From: Streptomyces sp. YIM 130001 | GTDB lineage: Bacteria > Actinomycetota > Actinomycetes > Streptomycetales > Streptomycetaceae | Length of the DNA stretch: 64,000 nucleotides | Reading direction: 5' to 3' | NCBI RefSeq assembly: GCF_003574445.1 | Contig: NZ_KZ984569.1 | Span: 1 to 64,000 of the forward strand | In this document: positions 1 through 9,208 of the stretch, in pieces | Layout: every line of letters begins with the position of its first letter | How positions within the stretch are numbered: the stretch's first letter is position 1 | Program-made: the position numbers and the translations under genes | The notes under the pieces: model-generated | Databases searched by the model: none | What the model was told of the DNA's origin: nothing | The model's input: the letters and a program-made list of their open reading frames with translations, nothing else

Positions 1-70
1 GGGGAATCCGGGGCCTTCGGTGTTCTGGGGTCGGGCATCCGTCACGGAGGACGGTGCCCGGCGGCAGGTG

Positions 71-874
71 TCAGACGTTGACGCCGTGCGAGCGCAGGTA
101 CGCGACGGGGTCGATGTCCGCGCCGTAGTCCGGGCCGGTACGGGCCTCGAAGTGCAGGTGCGGGCCGGTGACGTTGCCGGTGGCACCGGAGACGCCGATC
201 TGCTCGCCCGGCGTGACGGACTGCCCGACCGAGACGCCGATGGACGAGAGGTGCCCGTACTGGGTGTACGTGCCGTCGTTCATCTTGATCACGATCTGGT
301 TGCCGTACGCGCCGCCGTCGCCGGCCTCGACGACCGTGCCGCGGCCGACGGACATCACGGAGGTGCCGGAGGCCGCGTGGAAGTCGATGCCGCTGTGGCT
401 GCCGGAGGACCACATGGCTCCGCCGGTCTGGTAGCCGGTGGACACGTAGGAGCCACTGACCGGGGCGGTGTAGGCGTTGAGGCGCTTGCGCTCGGCCTCA
501 CGTGCGGCACGCGCCTTGACCGCGCGCTCCTTCTCGGCGCGCGCCTCGGCCTTGCGCTTCGCCTCCGCCTTGCGCTTGGCCTCGGCGGCGGCCTTCTTCT
601 CGGCGGCGGCCTTGGCGGCGGCGCGGTCGGCGGCCTCCTCCTGGGCACCGGCCTGTGCGGCGATGTGCTGGACGACGGCGCCGTCCACGGAGACGGCCTC
701 GTTCAGGACCGACTTGTCGGCGGTGGTGCTGCTGCTGTCGGCGGCGAGGGCCGGAGCGGCCAGGGTGCCGACGACGCCGGTGGTCGCCAGGGCCGCTACG
801 CCCACGACGCCGGCGCCCTTGCGGGTGAGGCGGCTGGGACGGCGGTGCTTCCCGGTGGCACGGGGGAAAGCCAT
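71..874 (-). CDS. secreted M23 (LytM) metallopeptidase
   Basis: 267 aa. Predicted to cleave peptidoglycan peptide cross-links outside the cell. A basic N-terminus and hydrophobic stretch (about 20-44, ending ALA-ADS) form a signal peptide. Residues about 75-132 are a Lys/Ala/Glu-rich coiled coil. The C-terminal LytM domain (about 140-255) keeps the zinc and catalytic residues: H160-x3-D164 (HSGID) and H239-x-H241 (PHLHFE). The start codon lies just after the purine-rich AAGGAAGGAAAGG. A c-di-AMP riboswitch precedes the gene; this element commonly controls actinobacterial cell-wall hydrolases, so expression probably follows c-di-AMP. It stands alone, separated from the M16 operon by a long hairpin. 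Substrate bond specificity is not visible. Confidence 0.93.
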   Translation of the reverse strand: MAFPRATGKHRRPSRLTRKGAGVVGVAALATTGVVGTLAAPALAADSSSTTADKSVLNEAVSVDGAVVQHIAAQAGAQEEAADRAAAKAAAEKKAAAEAKRKAEAKRKAEARAEKERAVKARAAREAERKRLNAYTAPVSGSYVSTGYQTGGAMWSSGSHSGIDFHAASGTSVMSVGRGTVVEAGDGGAYGNQIVIKMNDGTYTQYGHLSSIGVSVGQSVTPGEQIGVSGATGNVTGPHLHFEARTGPDYGADIDPVAYLRSHGVNV

Positions 875-898
875 GAAGCGGCGGGATCCTTTCCTTCC

Positions 899-1074
899 TT
901 CTCGCCTACCGGGTTAGCTGACGGGTTCGGAGCAGGAAGGTCTCCTACGGGCACCCCTGACGGGGCATCCGATTCACCCCAGGGATCGTGCCTCTCGGGC
1001 CGCAACTGTGGTGCGGCTGGGGAGAGTTGGGTCCCCGGCTCCCCTGGCTCGCGCCGTACGGGGACTCGGCGATG
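899..1074 (-). promoter_or_regulatory. c-di-AMP riboswitch (ydaO/yuaA type)
   Basis: In the leader of the M23 peptidase gene, read on the minus strand, I see the conserved ydaO blocks in order: CGCCGAGTCC, GCCGGGGACCCAA, GGGGTGAATCGG, GTAGGAGACCTTCCTGCTCC, GAACCCGTCAGCTAACC and closing GGTAGGCG. CGCC at the 5' end can pair with GGCG at the 3' end as the closing stem. The family is established as a c-di-AMP sensor and usually turns cell-wall hydrolase genes off when the ligand is high. Boundaries are approximate. Confidence 0.88.
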
Positions 1075-1302
1075 ACTGTCCGGTGCCGCGGTTGCGGCGC
1101 ATGCCTGGCGAACAGCCGGACCGACGCTAAACGGGACATCTTTCAATCAACAAACGGAGACAGGAGTTTGTAGCGGATGCCACAGGACACAACCGGCGAC
1201 ACTCCTGCAATACGGACATAACGGGGTGTTGGTTGTGGTGTCTGGGAGATCGGATGACGCCCCGGACACCACCCGGCCCCCAGACATGAAGACCCCCGCT
1301 CA

Positions 1303-1370
1303 CGGACAAGGACACGAAGGGGACCCCGGCGGCGCACACGCCACCGGGGTCCCCTTCGTGTCCTTGTCCG
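1303..1370 (-). terminator. very long hairpin terminator of the M16 operon
   Basis: A perfect 27-bp inverted repeat (1303-1329 with 1344-1370), extended inward after one mismatch by GGCG/CGCC around a CACA loop. It starts 24 bp after the M16 stop codon. No clear U-tract follows, as is usual in Streptomyces. Confidence 0.85.
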
Positions 1371-1394
1371 CAGTCGTAGCGGACCGCGACGGTG

Positions 1395-2789
1395 TCAGCC
1401 CGTCACGACCGACACCTCACCGATACCGAGCGCCTTCACGGGCTCCGCGATCTGCGAGGCGTCCCCCACCAGCACCGTGACGAGACGGTCGACCGGGAAG
1501 GCGTTCACCGCGGCCGCCGTGGCCTCCACCGTGCCGGTCTCCGCCAGTCGCCGGTACAACTGCGCCTGGAAGTCGTCCGGCAGATGCTGCTCGACCTGGT
1601 CCGCCAGGGTGTCCGCGACGGCCGCGGCCGTCTCGTAACGCAGCGGGGCCACGCCCACCAGGTTCTGCACGGCGACGTCCCGCTCGGCGTCCTCAAGGCC
1701 CTCGGCGGACACGGTGCGCAGTACCTTCCACAGGTCGTCCAGGGCCGGTCCGGTGGACTCCGTGTCCACCGATCCCTGGATCGCGATGAGGGACACCCCG
1801 GTGCCGTCCGCGGCCGAACGGAGCACCTGGGCAGAGGCACGCACTCCGTACGTGTAGCCCTTCTCCTCGCGCAGCACACGGTCCAGACGGGACGTCAGGG
1901 TGCCGCCCAGGCAGTAGCTGCCGAGCACCTGGGCCGGCCACACCCGGTCGTGCCGGTCGGCGCCGGTGCGGCCGATGAGCAGCTGGGTCTGTACGGCGCC
2001 CGGCCGGTCCACGATGACGACCCGGCCGGTGTCGTCGGCCGTGACGGACGGCACGGGGCGGGACTCTGCCCCGATGCCGGTCCACTGTCCGAGGGTGTCC
2101 GCGAGGACCGCGTCCAGATCGGTGCCGGACAGGTCGCCGACGACGACCGCGGTGGCGGCCACCGGGCGCACGTGCGCGTCGTAGAACGCGCGGACCGCCG
2201 CGGCGTCGATGCGCTCCACCGTCTCCTCGCTGCCCTGGCGCGGACGCGACATCCGCGAGTCGGCCGGGAAAAGCTCCTTGAACAGTTCCTTGGCCGCGCG
2301 CCGCGCCGGGTTGGCCAGCTCGTGCGGGATCTCGTCCAGGCGGTTGCGCACCAGGCGCTTGACCTCGCTGTCGGCGAACGCCGGTGCGCGCAGCGCGTCC
2401 GCGACGAGGCCGAGGGCCTTGGCGAGGCGCGAGACCGGGACCTCGAGCGAGAGGCGTACGCCGGGGTGCCCGGCGTTCGCGTCGAAGGTGGCGCCGCACC
2501 GCTCGAGCTCCGCGGCGAAATCCTCCGCCGAGTGCTTGTCGGTGCCCTCCGAGAACGCCCTCGCCATGATCGTGGCGACGCCCTCGATGCCCTCGGGCTC
2601 GGCCTCGAGCGGCGCGTCCAGATTGATCTCGACGGCGACGAGCTGCTGGCCGGGGCGGTCGCAGCGGAGCACCGTGAGGCCGTTGTCCAGGGTGGTGCGC
2701 TCCGGTGCCGGGAAGGCCCAGGGCTTGGCCGTACCGGCCTGGGGCTGCGGGTGGGAGTCCATCGTCACGTCGATGCCGGTGTCGGTCAC
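1395..2789 (-). CDS. M16 family peptidase, non-catalytic subunit
   Basis: 464 aa with the M16B fold (paired M16 and M16_C domains). The HxxEH zinc motif expected in the first 70 residues is absent: the equivalent stretch reads GVATIMARAFSEG. In bacterial M16B heterodimers one subunit carries the zinc site and the other supplies an arginine-containing substrate surface, so this is probably the latter. Its GTG start overlaps the stop of the upstream catalytic partner (GTGA, 2786-2789), which implies translational coupling. The substrate is unknown; related proteases degrade peptides or process cofactor precursors. Confidence 0.9.
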   Translation of the reverse strand: MTDTGIDVTMDSHPQPQAGTAKPWAFPAPERTTLDNGLTVLRCDRPGQQLVAVEINLDAPLEAEPEGIEGVATIMARAFSEGTDKHSAEDFAAELERCGATFDANAGHPGVRLSLEVPVSRLAKALGLVADALRAPAFADSEVKRLVRNRLDEIPHELANPARRAAKELFKELFPADSRMSRPRQGSEETVERIDAAAVRAFYDAHVRPVAATAVVVGDLSGTDLDAVLADTLGQWTGIGAESRPVPSVTADDTGRVVIVDRPGAVQTQLLIGRTGADRHDRVWPAQVLGSYCLGGTLTSRLDRVLREEKGYTYGVRASAQVLRSAADGTGVSLIAIQGSVDTESTGPALDDLWKVLRTVSAEGLEDAERDVAVQNLVGVAPLRYETAAAVADTLADQVEQHLPDDFQAQLYRRLAETGTVEATAAAVNAFPVDRLVTVLVGDASQIAEPVKALGIGEVSVVTG

Positions 2790-4153
2790 TTGGCCGCCTC
2801 GTCTTCCTGTGCGTCGCCTTCGGCGGCCTCGGCCGCTTCGGTGTCCTCGGCCGCCACCGGTTCGTACACCAGGACCGCGCGGTTGTCGGGGCGCAGCCGG
2901 GCCGCGGCGACCTCACGGACCTCGTCGGCGGTGACGTCGAGCACCCGCCCGACGGCGGTCAGTGCGAGCTGCGGGTCGCCGAACAGGACGGCGTACCGGC
3001 AGAGTTCGTCCGCGCGGCCGGCGACCGTGCCGAGCCGGTCCAGCCATTCGCGCTCCAACTGGGCCTGGGCGCGCTCCATCTCCTCGTCGGTGGGGCCCTC
3101 TTCGGCGAACCGGGCGAGTTCCTCGTCCACGGCCGTCTCGATGACCGGTACCTCGACATCGCCCGAGGTCTTCACGTCGAGCCAGCCGAGCGAGGGCGCA
3201 CCGGCGAGACGCAGCAGGCCGAACCCGGCCGCGACCGCGGTGCGGTCGCGGCGCACCAGGCGGTTGTAGAGCCGGGAGGACTCGCCTCCGCCGAGCACGG
3301 TGAGCGCCACGTCCGCCGCGTCGCACGCGCGCGTGCCGTCCGCCGGGAGGCGGTAGGCGGACATCAGGGCGCGGGCCGGCACCTCCTCCTCGATGACCTC
3401 GCGGTGCTCGGAGCCGTGCACGTCGGGCAGTGAGCCGTCGCGCGGCGGCTGCTTGCCGTCGTGCTGCGGGATGGAACCGAAGTACTTCTCGATCCAGGCG
3501 AGGGTCTGCTCCGGGTCGATGTCGCCGACGACGGACAGGACCGCGTTGTTCGGCGCGTAGTACGTCCGGAAGAACGTCCGCGCGTCCTCGAGCGTCGCCG
3601 CGTCAAGGTCCGCCATCGAGCCGATCGGCGTGTGGTGGTACGGGTGGCCCTCGGGGTACGACAGGGCGGTGAGCTTCTCGAACGCGGTGCCGTAGGGGAC
3701 GTTGTCGTAGCGCTGGCGGCGCTCGTTCTTCACGACGTCCCGCTGGTTCTCCATCGACTCCTCGTCGAGGGCGGCGAGGAGGGAGCCCATCCGCTCGGCC
3801 TCGAGCCACAGGGCCAGCTCGAGCTGATGGGCGGGCATGGTCTCGAAGTAGTTCGTCCGCTCGAAGCTCGTGGTGCCGTTGAGCGAGCCGCCGGCGCCCT
3901 GGACGAGTTCGAAGTGGCCGTTGCCCTGCACCTGCTTGGAACCCTGGAACATCAGGTGCTCGAAGAGGTGCGCGAGGCCGGTGCGGCCCGCCACCTCGTG
4001 ACGTGAGCCGACGTCGTACCAGAGGCAGACCGCGGCGACCGGGGTCAGGTGGTCCTCGGAGAGCACCACGCGCAGGCCGTTGGCCAGGCGGTGCTCGGTC
4101 GCTGTCAGGCCGCCGGAGCCGGCCTGCGCTGTGGCCGTGTGACCCATGGGCAT
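2786..4153 (-). CDS. M16 family zinc peptidase, catalytic subunit
   Basis: 455 aa. Has the inverted zinc motif H62-LF-E65-H66 in GLAHLFEHLMFQG and, about 75 residues on, the third ligand glutamate in ENQRDVVKNERRQR. The start is ATG at 4153 (MPMGHTATAQ) with GAAGGGA seven bases upstream; the frame stays open further upstream, but that stretch is antisense to parC and low-complexity. It is the first gene of a two-gene operon with the non-catalytic subunit. No signal peptide is seen, so it is probably cytoplasmic. A second possible start is ATG at 4147. Confidence 0.92.
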   Translation of the reverse strand: MPMGHTATAQAGSGGLTATEHRLANGLRVVLSEDHLTPVAAVCLWYDVGSRHEVAGRTGLAHLFEHLMFQGSKQVQGNGHFELVQGAGGSLNGTTSFERTNYFETMPAHQLELALWLEAERMGSLLAALDEESMENQRDVVKNERRQRYDNVPYGTAFEKLTALSYPEGHPYHHTPIGSMADLDAATLEDARTFFRTYYAPNNAVLSVVGDIDPEQTLAWIEKYFGSIPQHDGKQPPRDGSLPDVHGSEHREVIEEEVPARALMSAYRLPADGTRACDAADVALTVLGGGESSRLYNRLVRRDRTAVAAGFGLLRLAGAPSLGWLDVKTSGDVEVPVIETAVDEELARFAEEGPTDEEMERAQAQLEREWLDRLGTVAGRADELCRYAVLFGDPQLALTAVGRVLDVTADEVREVAAARLRPDNRAVLVYEPVAAEDTEAAEAAEGDAQEDEAAK

Positions 4154-4400
4154 GTGGTCCCTTCGATCGCTGGTGGACAAGCTGCTGCAGGCTGGGCCCC
4201 GTCGTCGGACTGCCGTCTGCCGTGCGGCCCTGTCACTGTATGCAACCGCCCCGACGTCTGGCGAAGTTCCCGGATTCGTCACCTGCTCGCTAGGACCCGC
4301 CCACTGCCCCGGTGACCCGGGCGTTCGCCCTCCGCGGACACCCGGCGCGGCGGCCGTCGCGAGGTCGTCCGGAGTCGGATCCGACGGGTCGCGGTCCGCG

Positions 4401-4423
4401 TTGTCAGTGGCTCGGTCCACAAT
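4401..4423 (+). promoter_or_regulatory. candidate damage-type promoter upstream of parC
   Basis: In the 328-bp divergent gap between the M16 operon and parC (4154-4481) I see TTGTCAGTGGC at 4401-4411, an exact match to the -35 part of the RecA-NDp/PafBC promoter consensus (TTGTCAGTGGC-N6-TAGggT). After six bases the -10 position reads CACAAT, which fits poorly. The start codon is 58 bp further on. The rest of the gap shows no gene and no other recognisable site. Confidence 0.4.
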
Positions 4424-4481
4424 GGTCGGCGTCAGAACTGGAGATTGCCCCGCACAGGTACGTGAAGGAGCCGCAGCAGCG

Positions 4482-6932
4482 ATGGCCCGCCGCAGCACGA
4501 AGACCCCACCGCCCGACGATTTCGAGGAGCGGATCCTCGACATCGACGTCGTCGACGAGATGCAGGGCTCCTTCCTCGAGTACGCGTACTCGGTCATCTA
4601 CTCGCGCGCCCTGCCGGACGCGCGGGACGGCCTGAAGCCGGTGCAGCGCCGCATCGTGCACCAGATGCAGGAGATGGGCCTGCGCCCCGACCGCGGGTAC
4701 GTCAAGTGCGCCCGTGTCGTCGGCGAGGTGATGGGCAAACTGCATCCGCACGGTGACGCGTCGATCTACGACGCCCTGGTGCGGATGGCACAGCCGTTCT
4801 CGATGCGTGTCCCGCTGGTCGACGGCCACGGCAACTTCGGCTCGCTGGGCAACGACGACCCGCCCGCCGCGATGCGGTACACCGAATGCCGGATGGCCTC
4901 GGCCACTTCGCTGATGACCGACTCGATCGACGAGGACACGGTCGACTTCACGCCGAACTACGACGGCCAGGAACTCGAGCCCGTCGCCCTCCCGGCGGCG
5001 TACCCGAACCTGCTGGTCAACGGCTCGTCGGGGATCGCCGTCGGGATGGCGACCAACATGGCGCCGCACAATCTGGGCGAGGTCATCGCGGCCGCCCGCC
5101 ATCTCATCAAGCACCCCGGCGCCGACCTCGAGACGCTGATGCGCTTCGTACCGGGCCCCGATCTGCCCACCGGCGGACGGATCGTGGGCCTCGCCGGCAT
5201 CAAGGACGCCTACGCCACCGGCCGCGGCACGTTCAAGATCCGCGCCACGGTCGCCGTGGAGAACGTCACGGCGCGCCGCAAGGGCCTCGTGGTGACCGAA
5301 CTGCCCTTCAGCGTCGGCCCCGAGAAGGTCATCGCCAAGATCAAGGACCTGGTCGGCTCGAAGAAGCTGCAGGGCATCGCGGACGTCAAGGACCTCACGG
5401 ACCGCGAGCACGGCCTGCGCGTGGTCATCGAGATCAAGAACGGCTTCGTCCCCGAGGCCGTCCTCGAACAGCTCTACAAGCTGACGCCGATGGAGGAGTC
5501 CTTCGGCATCAACAACGTCGCCCTGGTGGACGGCCAGCCGCTCACCCTCGGCCTCAAGGAGCTCCTCGAGGTCTACCTGGACCACCGGTTCAACGTGGTG
5601 CGGCGGCGCAGCGAGTTCCGCCGGAGCAAGAAGCGGGCCCGGCTTCATCTCGTCGAGGGCCTGCTCGTCGCCCTGATCGACATCGACGAGGTCATCCGGC
5701 TGATCCGCTCCAGCGACAATTCGGCGCAGGCCAAGGAGCGCCTGATGTCCGCGTTCTCGCTCAGCGAGACCCAGACCCAGTACATCCTCGACACCCCCCT
5801 GCGCCGACTGACCAAGTTCGACCGCATCGAGCTGGAGTCGGAGCGCGACCGGCTGAACGCGGAGATCGAGGAGCTCACCCGGATCCTCGAGTCGGACGCC
5901 GAGCTGCGCAAGCTGGTCTCGACCGAACTGGCCTCGGTGGCGAAGCAGTTCGCCACCGACCGGCGCACGGTACTGCTCGAGTCGGCGGGCAAGCCCACCA
6001 CGGCCGTGCCTCTCGAGGTGGCGGACGACCCGTGCCGGGTCCTGCTGTCGTCCACCGGACTGCTCGCCCGTACGGCGACCGGCGAGCTGCCGTTCGAGGA
6101 GGACGCCAAGCGGGTCAAGCACGATGTGATCGTGTCGGCGGTGCCGGCCACCCAGCGCGGCGAGGTGGGCGCGGTGACCTCGTCGGGGCGGCTGCTGCGG
6201 CTTCCGGTGATCGACCTCCCGCAGCTGCCGGAGACGGCGAGTTCGCCCACACTCTCGGGCGGTGCTCCGGTGGCGGAGTTCCTGACTCTGGAGCCCGGTG
6301 AGTCGCTGATCTGCCTCATGACGCTCGACGAGTCCTCACCCGGTCTTGCACTCGGCACCGCACAGGGTGTCGTGAAGCGTGTCGTACCCGACTACCCGTC
6401 GCACCGCGAGGAGTTGGAGGTCATCACCCTCAAGGACGGCGACCGTGTCGTCGGCGCCTGCGAGCTGCGCACCGGCGAGGAGGATCTGGTCTTCATCACC
6501 GACGACGCCCAACTCCTGCGCTACCAGGCCGCGCAGGTGCGCGCCCAGGGCCGGCCGGCCGGCGGGATGTCCGGGGTGAAGCTGACCGAGGGGGCGAAGG
6601 TGATCTCGTTCACCGCGGTCGATCCCGGTGTGGACGCCATGGTGTTCACGGTCGCCGGCTCCCGCGGCACGCTCGACGATTCGGTGCAGACGACGGCAAA
6701 GATCACACCGTTCGACCAGTACCCGCGCAAGGGCCGCGCGACGGGCGGCGTGCGCTGCCAGCGGTTCCTGAAGGGCGAGGACTGCCTGTCGTTCGCCTGG
6801 GCGGGCCCGGTGCCAGCCCGCGCGGCCCAGCGCAACGGCAATCCGGCGGAACTCCCGGAGATCGACCCGCGCCGCGACGGCTCGGGCGTCTCCCTGGCCA
6901 AGCCGGTCGCCGCGGTGGCCGGGCCGGTGTAG
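4482..6932 (+). CDS. parC: DNA topoisomerase IV subunit A
   Basis: 816 aa. The cleavage and religation subunit of the type IIA enzyme that decatenates daughter chromosomes. The catalytic tyrosine is Y133 in AAMRYTECRMA; the quinolone-resistance region reads KLHPHGDASIYDALVRMAQP. The C-terminal third is the beta-pinwheel DNA-wrapping domain. ParC is preferred over GyrA because gyrA normally sits beside gyrB near oriC, whereas here the partner (parE) lies about 18 kb away beside hrdB, the arrangement known in Streptomyces. Start chosen at MARRSTKTPP, with GAAGGAG 11 bases upstream; the open frame further 5' is antisense to the M16 gene. A possible damage-type promoter lies 58 bp upstream. Confidence 0.95.
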   Translation: MARRSTKTPPPDDFEERILDIDVVDEMQGSFLEYAYSVIYSRALPDARDGLKPVQRRIVHQMQEMGLRPDRGYVKCARVVGEVMGKLHPHGDASIYDALVRMAQPFSMRVPLVDGHGNFGSLGNDDPPAAMRYTECRMASATSLMTDSIDEDTVDFTPNYDGQELEPVALPAAYPNLLVNGSSGIAVGMATNMAPHNLGEVIAAARHLIKHPGADLETLMRFVPGPDLPTGGRIVGLAGIKDAYATGRGTFKIRATVAVENVTARRKGLVVTELPFSVGPEKVIAKIKDLVGSKKLQGIADVKDLTDREHGLRVVIEIKNGFVPEAVLEQLYKLTPMEESFGINNVALVDGQPLTLGLKELLEVYLDHRFNVVRRRSEFRRSKKRARLHLVEGLLVALIDIDEVIRLIRSSDNSAQAKERLMSAFSLSETQTQYILDTPLRRLTKFDRIELESERDRLNAEIEELTRILESDAELRKLVSTELASVAKQFATDRRTVLLESAGKPTTAVPLEVADDPCRVLLSSTGLLARTATGELPFEEDAKRVKHDVIVSAVPATQRGEVGAVTSSGRLLRLPVIDLPQLPETASSPTLSGGAPVAEFLTLEPGESLICLMTLDESSPGLALGTAQGVVKRVVPDYPSHREELEVITLKDGDRVVGACELRTGEEDLVFITDDAQLLRYQAAQVRAQGRPAGGMSGVKLTEGAKVISFTAVDPGVDAMVFTVAGSRGTLDDSVQTTAKITPFDQYPRKGRATGGVRCQRFLKGEDCLSFAWAGPVPARAAQRNGNPAELPEIDPRRDGSGVSLAKPVAAVAGPV

Positions 6933-6941
6933 GTCCGCGAC

Positions 6942-6976
6942 GTCCTGCCGGGGCGCTGCGGCGGCCCCGGCAGGAC
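6942..6976. terminator. bidirectional terminator between parC and a convergent gene
   Basis: Perfect 13-bp stem GTCCTGCCGGGGC (6942-6954) with 6964-6976 and a 9-nt loop, lying between the parC stop and the stop of the convergent secreted-protein gene. Confidence 0.85.
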
Positions 6977-6997
6977 CCGACCCCGTGGGTGGGCAGA

Positions 6998-7543
6998 CTA
7001 GTTGTGGTCCACGAACCACTTGGTGCAGCCCTTGCCCCCTTCGTCCGGGAAGACGCAGGTGCGGACGGCGTAGCTGCGTCCCGTGCCGGGGATCTGCAAC
7101 TGCACGCCGTCCGTCGCCATCCAGTCGCCGATGTACGCCTCGTGCCAGCTGGCCGTGTTCCGGCAGCGGCCGTAACTGCCCACCTCGCCGGTGGAGGGGT
7201 GCTGCGGCTTGTCGGTCATCTTGAACTTCTTGTAGCTCCGCTGGATCTCGACCCGGTCGCCCACCGTGATGTCTTCCACATAGGCGCGGGCCCGCTCGTC
7301 CTCCAGCTTCTCGGTCCAGAGTTCGGCGTTGCGCCCCTTGTAGCTCCTGGTGCCGGAGACGCCGTAGATGCCGGCGACGCCGCCGCAGAACGACGCCTTC
7401 GCCTCCGGGGCCGCCGCCCCCGAGGACTGCGGACCCGCCCCCGACGACGGGTCGGCAACGGCGGACCCGCTGGCGGCCGCCGTCCCGGCCCCTGCGATCA
7501 GAAGCGCAGTGACACCGATTCGGGCCGTACAGTACTTCCTCAT
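6998..7543 (-). CDS. secreted protein of unknown function
   Basis: 181 aa, not assigned to a family. An N-terminal signal peptide is clear (MRKYCTAR, then an Ala/Gly-rich core ending at about residue 31, AVADPS). The mature part contains four cysteines (FCGG, GRCRN, RTCVF, KGCTKW) that could form two disulfides, and several aromatic/Gly motifs. It is monocistronic, convergent with parC and sharing its terminator. No catalytic motif is recognised. Confidence 0.8.
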   Translation of the reverse strand: MRKYCTARIGVTALLIAGAGTAAASGSAVADPSSGAGPQSSGAAAPEAKASFCGGVAGIYGVSGTRSYKGRNAELWTEKLEDERARAYVEDITVGDRVEIQRSYKKFKMTDKPQHPSTGEVGSYGRCRNTASWHEAYIGDWMATDGVQLQIPGTGRSYAVRTCVFPDEGGKGCTKWFVDHN

Positions 7544-7741
7544 GGTTCTCCCCCGTATGCGATGAACTGTCCAGCCTGCGCTTAAGGATGTCGGCTCGAG
7601 ACGTCGGCTCAGAGCTTCGACGTAAGGCCTGCGCGGCTGCTCGGCCCATCGTCCCGGTCCTCACACATCCGCACCACGGATTACGGCTCCACCCGAAAGT
7701 TCCCGGTCACATGGGTGCGATGGCTGCTACAGCGGTGTCGC

Positions 7742-7776
7742 GGGCGAACGGGCCACAGAGCCCGCCCCGTTCGCCC
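7742..7776 (-). terminator. terminator of the CobW-family gene
   Basis: Perfect 11-bp stem GGGCGAACGGG (7742-7752) with CCCGTTCGCCC (7766-7776) and a 13-nt loop, 58 bp downstream of the CobW-family stop codon. The rest of 7544-7833 shows no gene. Confidence 0.7.
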
Positions 7777-7833
7777 CTTCTCGCAGGAGTCGTCAGGAGC
7801 GGAGAAGAGTCGCAGGACAGATGCTCTTCCGGG

Positions 7834-8907
7834 TCACTCCGCCTCGGGTACGAAGCGCAGGACACCCCACAGCGCGTCGTCACGGGGCTCCTGCGGCTCC
7901 GTGTCCCGGCATGCCTCGAGCTCCTTGGTGAGGGACGCGGCTTCCACGCCGGTGCCGATCAGGACGAGGCCGGTACCGCGCACTTCACTGTCCGGCCACG
8001 GCTCGGGGTAGAAGCGCAGAAAGCGGCCCACCGCGTGGAGCACATAGCGGTTGTGCGGGTCGTGGGTGCCGAAGTCCACATACCCCTTGATCCGGTACAG
8101 GCCTTCCGTCCTGCGGTCCAGGAAGTCCAGCAGCCGGCGGGGACCGAGCGGCTGCCGGGTGGCGAACGAAACGCTTTCGTAGGCGGCATGGAGATGGCCG
8201 TTGTGGGCCCCCTCCCAGGGCGAGTCGCCCCCATCCGCCATGTCCTCGAAGGACAGCTGGCCGAGCCGCTCCGTCTTCGGTCTGCGGTCGAAGAGCAGCT
8301 CCGGGTCGATCCTGCCGTACGTGCTGCTCACCACGGCAGCACCGTCGGCGAGCCCGGTCACCGACCGCAGCAACCGCTCGCGGTCCGTCTCCCCCACCCG
8401 GTCGGTCTTGTTCAGGACCACCAGATCGGCAAGGGCGAGATGGCGTTCGACCTCCGGGTGGCGTTCGCGGGTCGCGTCGAACTCCGCGGCGTCCACGACC
8501 TCGACGAGGCCCCCGTAGACGATGTGTGGGTTGTCGCTGGCGAGCAGCATGCGCACCAGCTCCTGGGGTTCGGCCAGGCCGCTGGCCTCGATCACGATCA
8601 CATCGAGGCCTACGGACGGACGGGTCAGCCTCTCCAGGTAGCTGTCGAGTTCACTGCCGTCGACGGCGCAGCAGAGGCAGCCGTTCCCCAGGGACACCGT
8701 CGAACCGACCTGACCGGACACGGACATGGCGTCGATCTCGATCGCCCCGAAGTCGTTGACGACGACTCCGACCCGGGTCCCACCGCTGCCCCGCAGCAGA
8801 TGGTTGAGCAACGTCGTCTTCCCCGACCCCAGGAACCCCGCCAGAACGATCACCGGAATCTGAGCTGTCTGTCCCCGGCTCACCTGCGCCCTTTCCCTCG
8901 CTGCCAT
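7834..8907 (-). CDS. CobW/COG0523 family GTPase (metallochaperone-like)
   Basis: 357 aa from the ATG at 8907. A G3E-class GTPase: Walker A GFLGSGKTT, the metal-binding CxCC motif in GCLCCAVDGSE, the Walker B-side motif EASGLAEPQ, and the guanine-specificity motif LNKTDRV. The C-terminal half is the CobW_C domain. Family members deliver zinc or other metals to client enzymes or take part in cobalamin synthesis; the client here is not visible. A GTG at 8883, preceded by GAGGGAAAGG at good spacing, is an equally likely start (349 aa). The window's B12-dependent ribonucleotide reductase is far away, so a link is only speculative. Confidence 0.9.
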   Translation of the reverse strand: MAARERAQVSRGQTAQIPVIVLAGFLGSGKTTLLNHLLRGSGGTRVGVVVNDFGAIEIDAMSVSGQVGSTVSLGNGCLCCAVDGSELDSYLERLTRPSVGLDVIVIEASGLAEPQELVRMLLASDNPHIVYGGLVEVVDAAEFDATRERHPEVERHLALADLVVLNKTDRVGETDRERLLRSVTGLADGAAVVSSTYGRIDPELLFDRRPKTERLGQLSFEDMADGGDSPWEGAHNGHLHAAYESVSFATRQPLGPRRLLDFLDRRTEGLYRIKGYVDFGTHDPHNRYVLHAVGRFLRFYPEPWPDSEVRGTGLVLIGTGVEAASLTKELEACRDTEPQEPRDDALWGVLRFVPEAE

Positions 8908-9208
8908 GCTGTCCTGACCAGGGTAGAACCGCCGCGAGCGCACTCCCCCGCGCAGCGGTCCCGGACGTCGCCGGTAGGGCCCGCCCGACTGCACGATTGT
9001 CGGCGGCGCGCACGGGGCACACACAGGACACGGCGCCGGTTGTCCAGACATTCGCATACCTCCGCGCGCCCGCGTTCCGCCTCCTGCCGACCAGCGCCGC
9101 TCGGCGATCCTGGAGGACGCAAGAGCACCGCCACCTGCTCGCCGGTCCCGCTCTCCGTCGACCCGCACCCGACGACCGGCGGAACGGTCGCCTGACTCGG
9201 GGGTTGAC
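8908..9208. other. divergent intergenic region, nothing recognised
   Basis: 301 bp between the CobW-family gene (minus) and the DUF6082 gene (plus). It must hold two promoters. I could not identify a clear -10/-35 pair, operator or small gene. Confidence 0.5.

Noticed and set aside
4146..4481. N-terminal extension of ParC and, on the other strand, of the M16 peptidase
   Set aside because: Both frames are open but lie in the divergent promoter gap; good ribosome sites are at 4482 and 4153.
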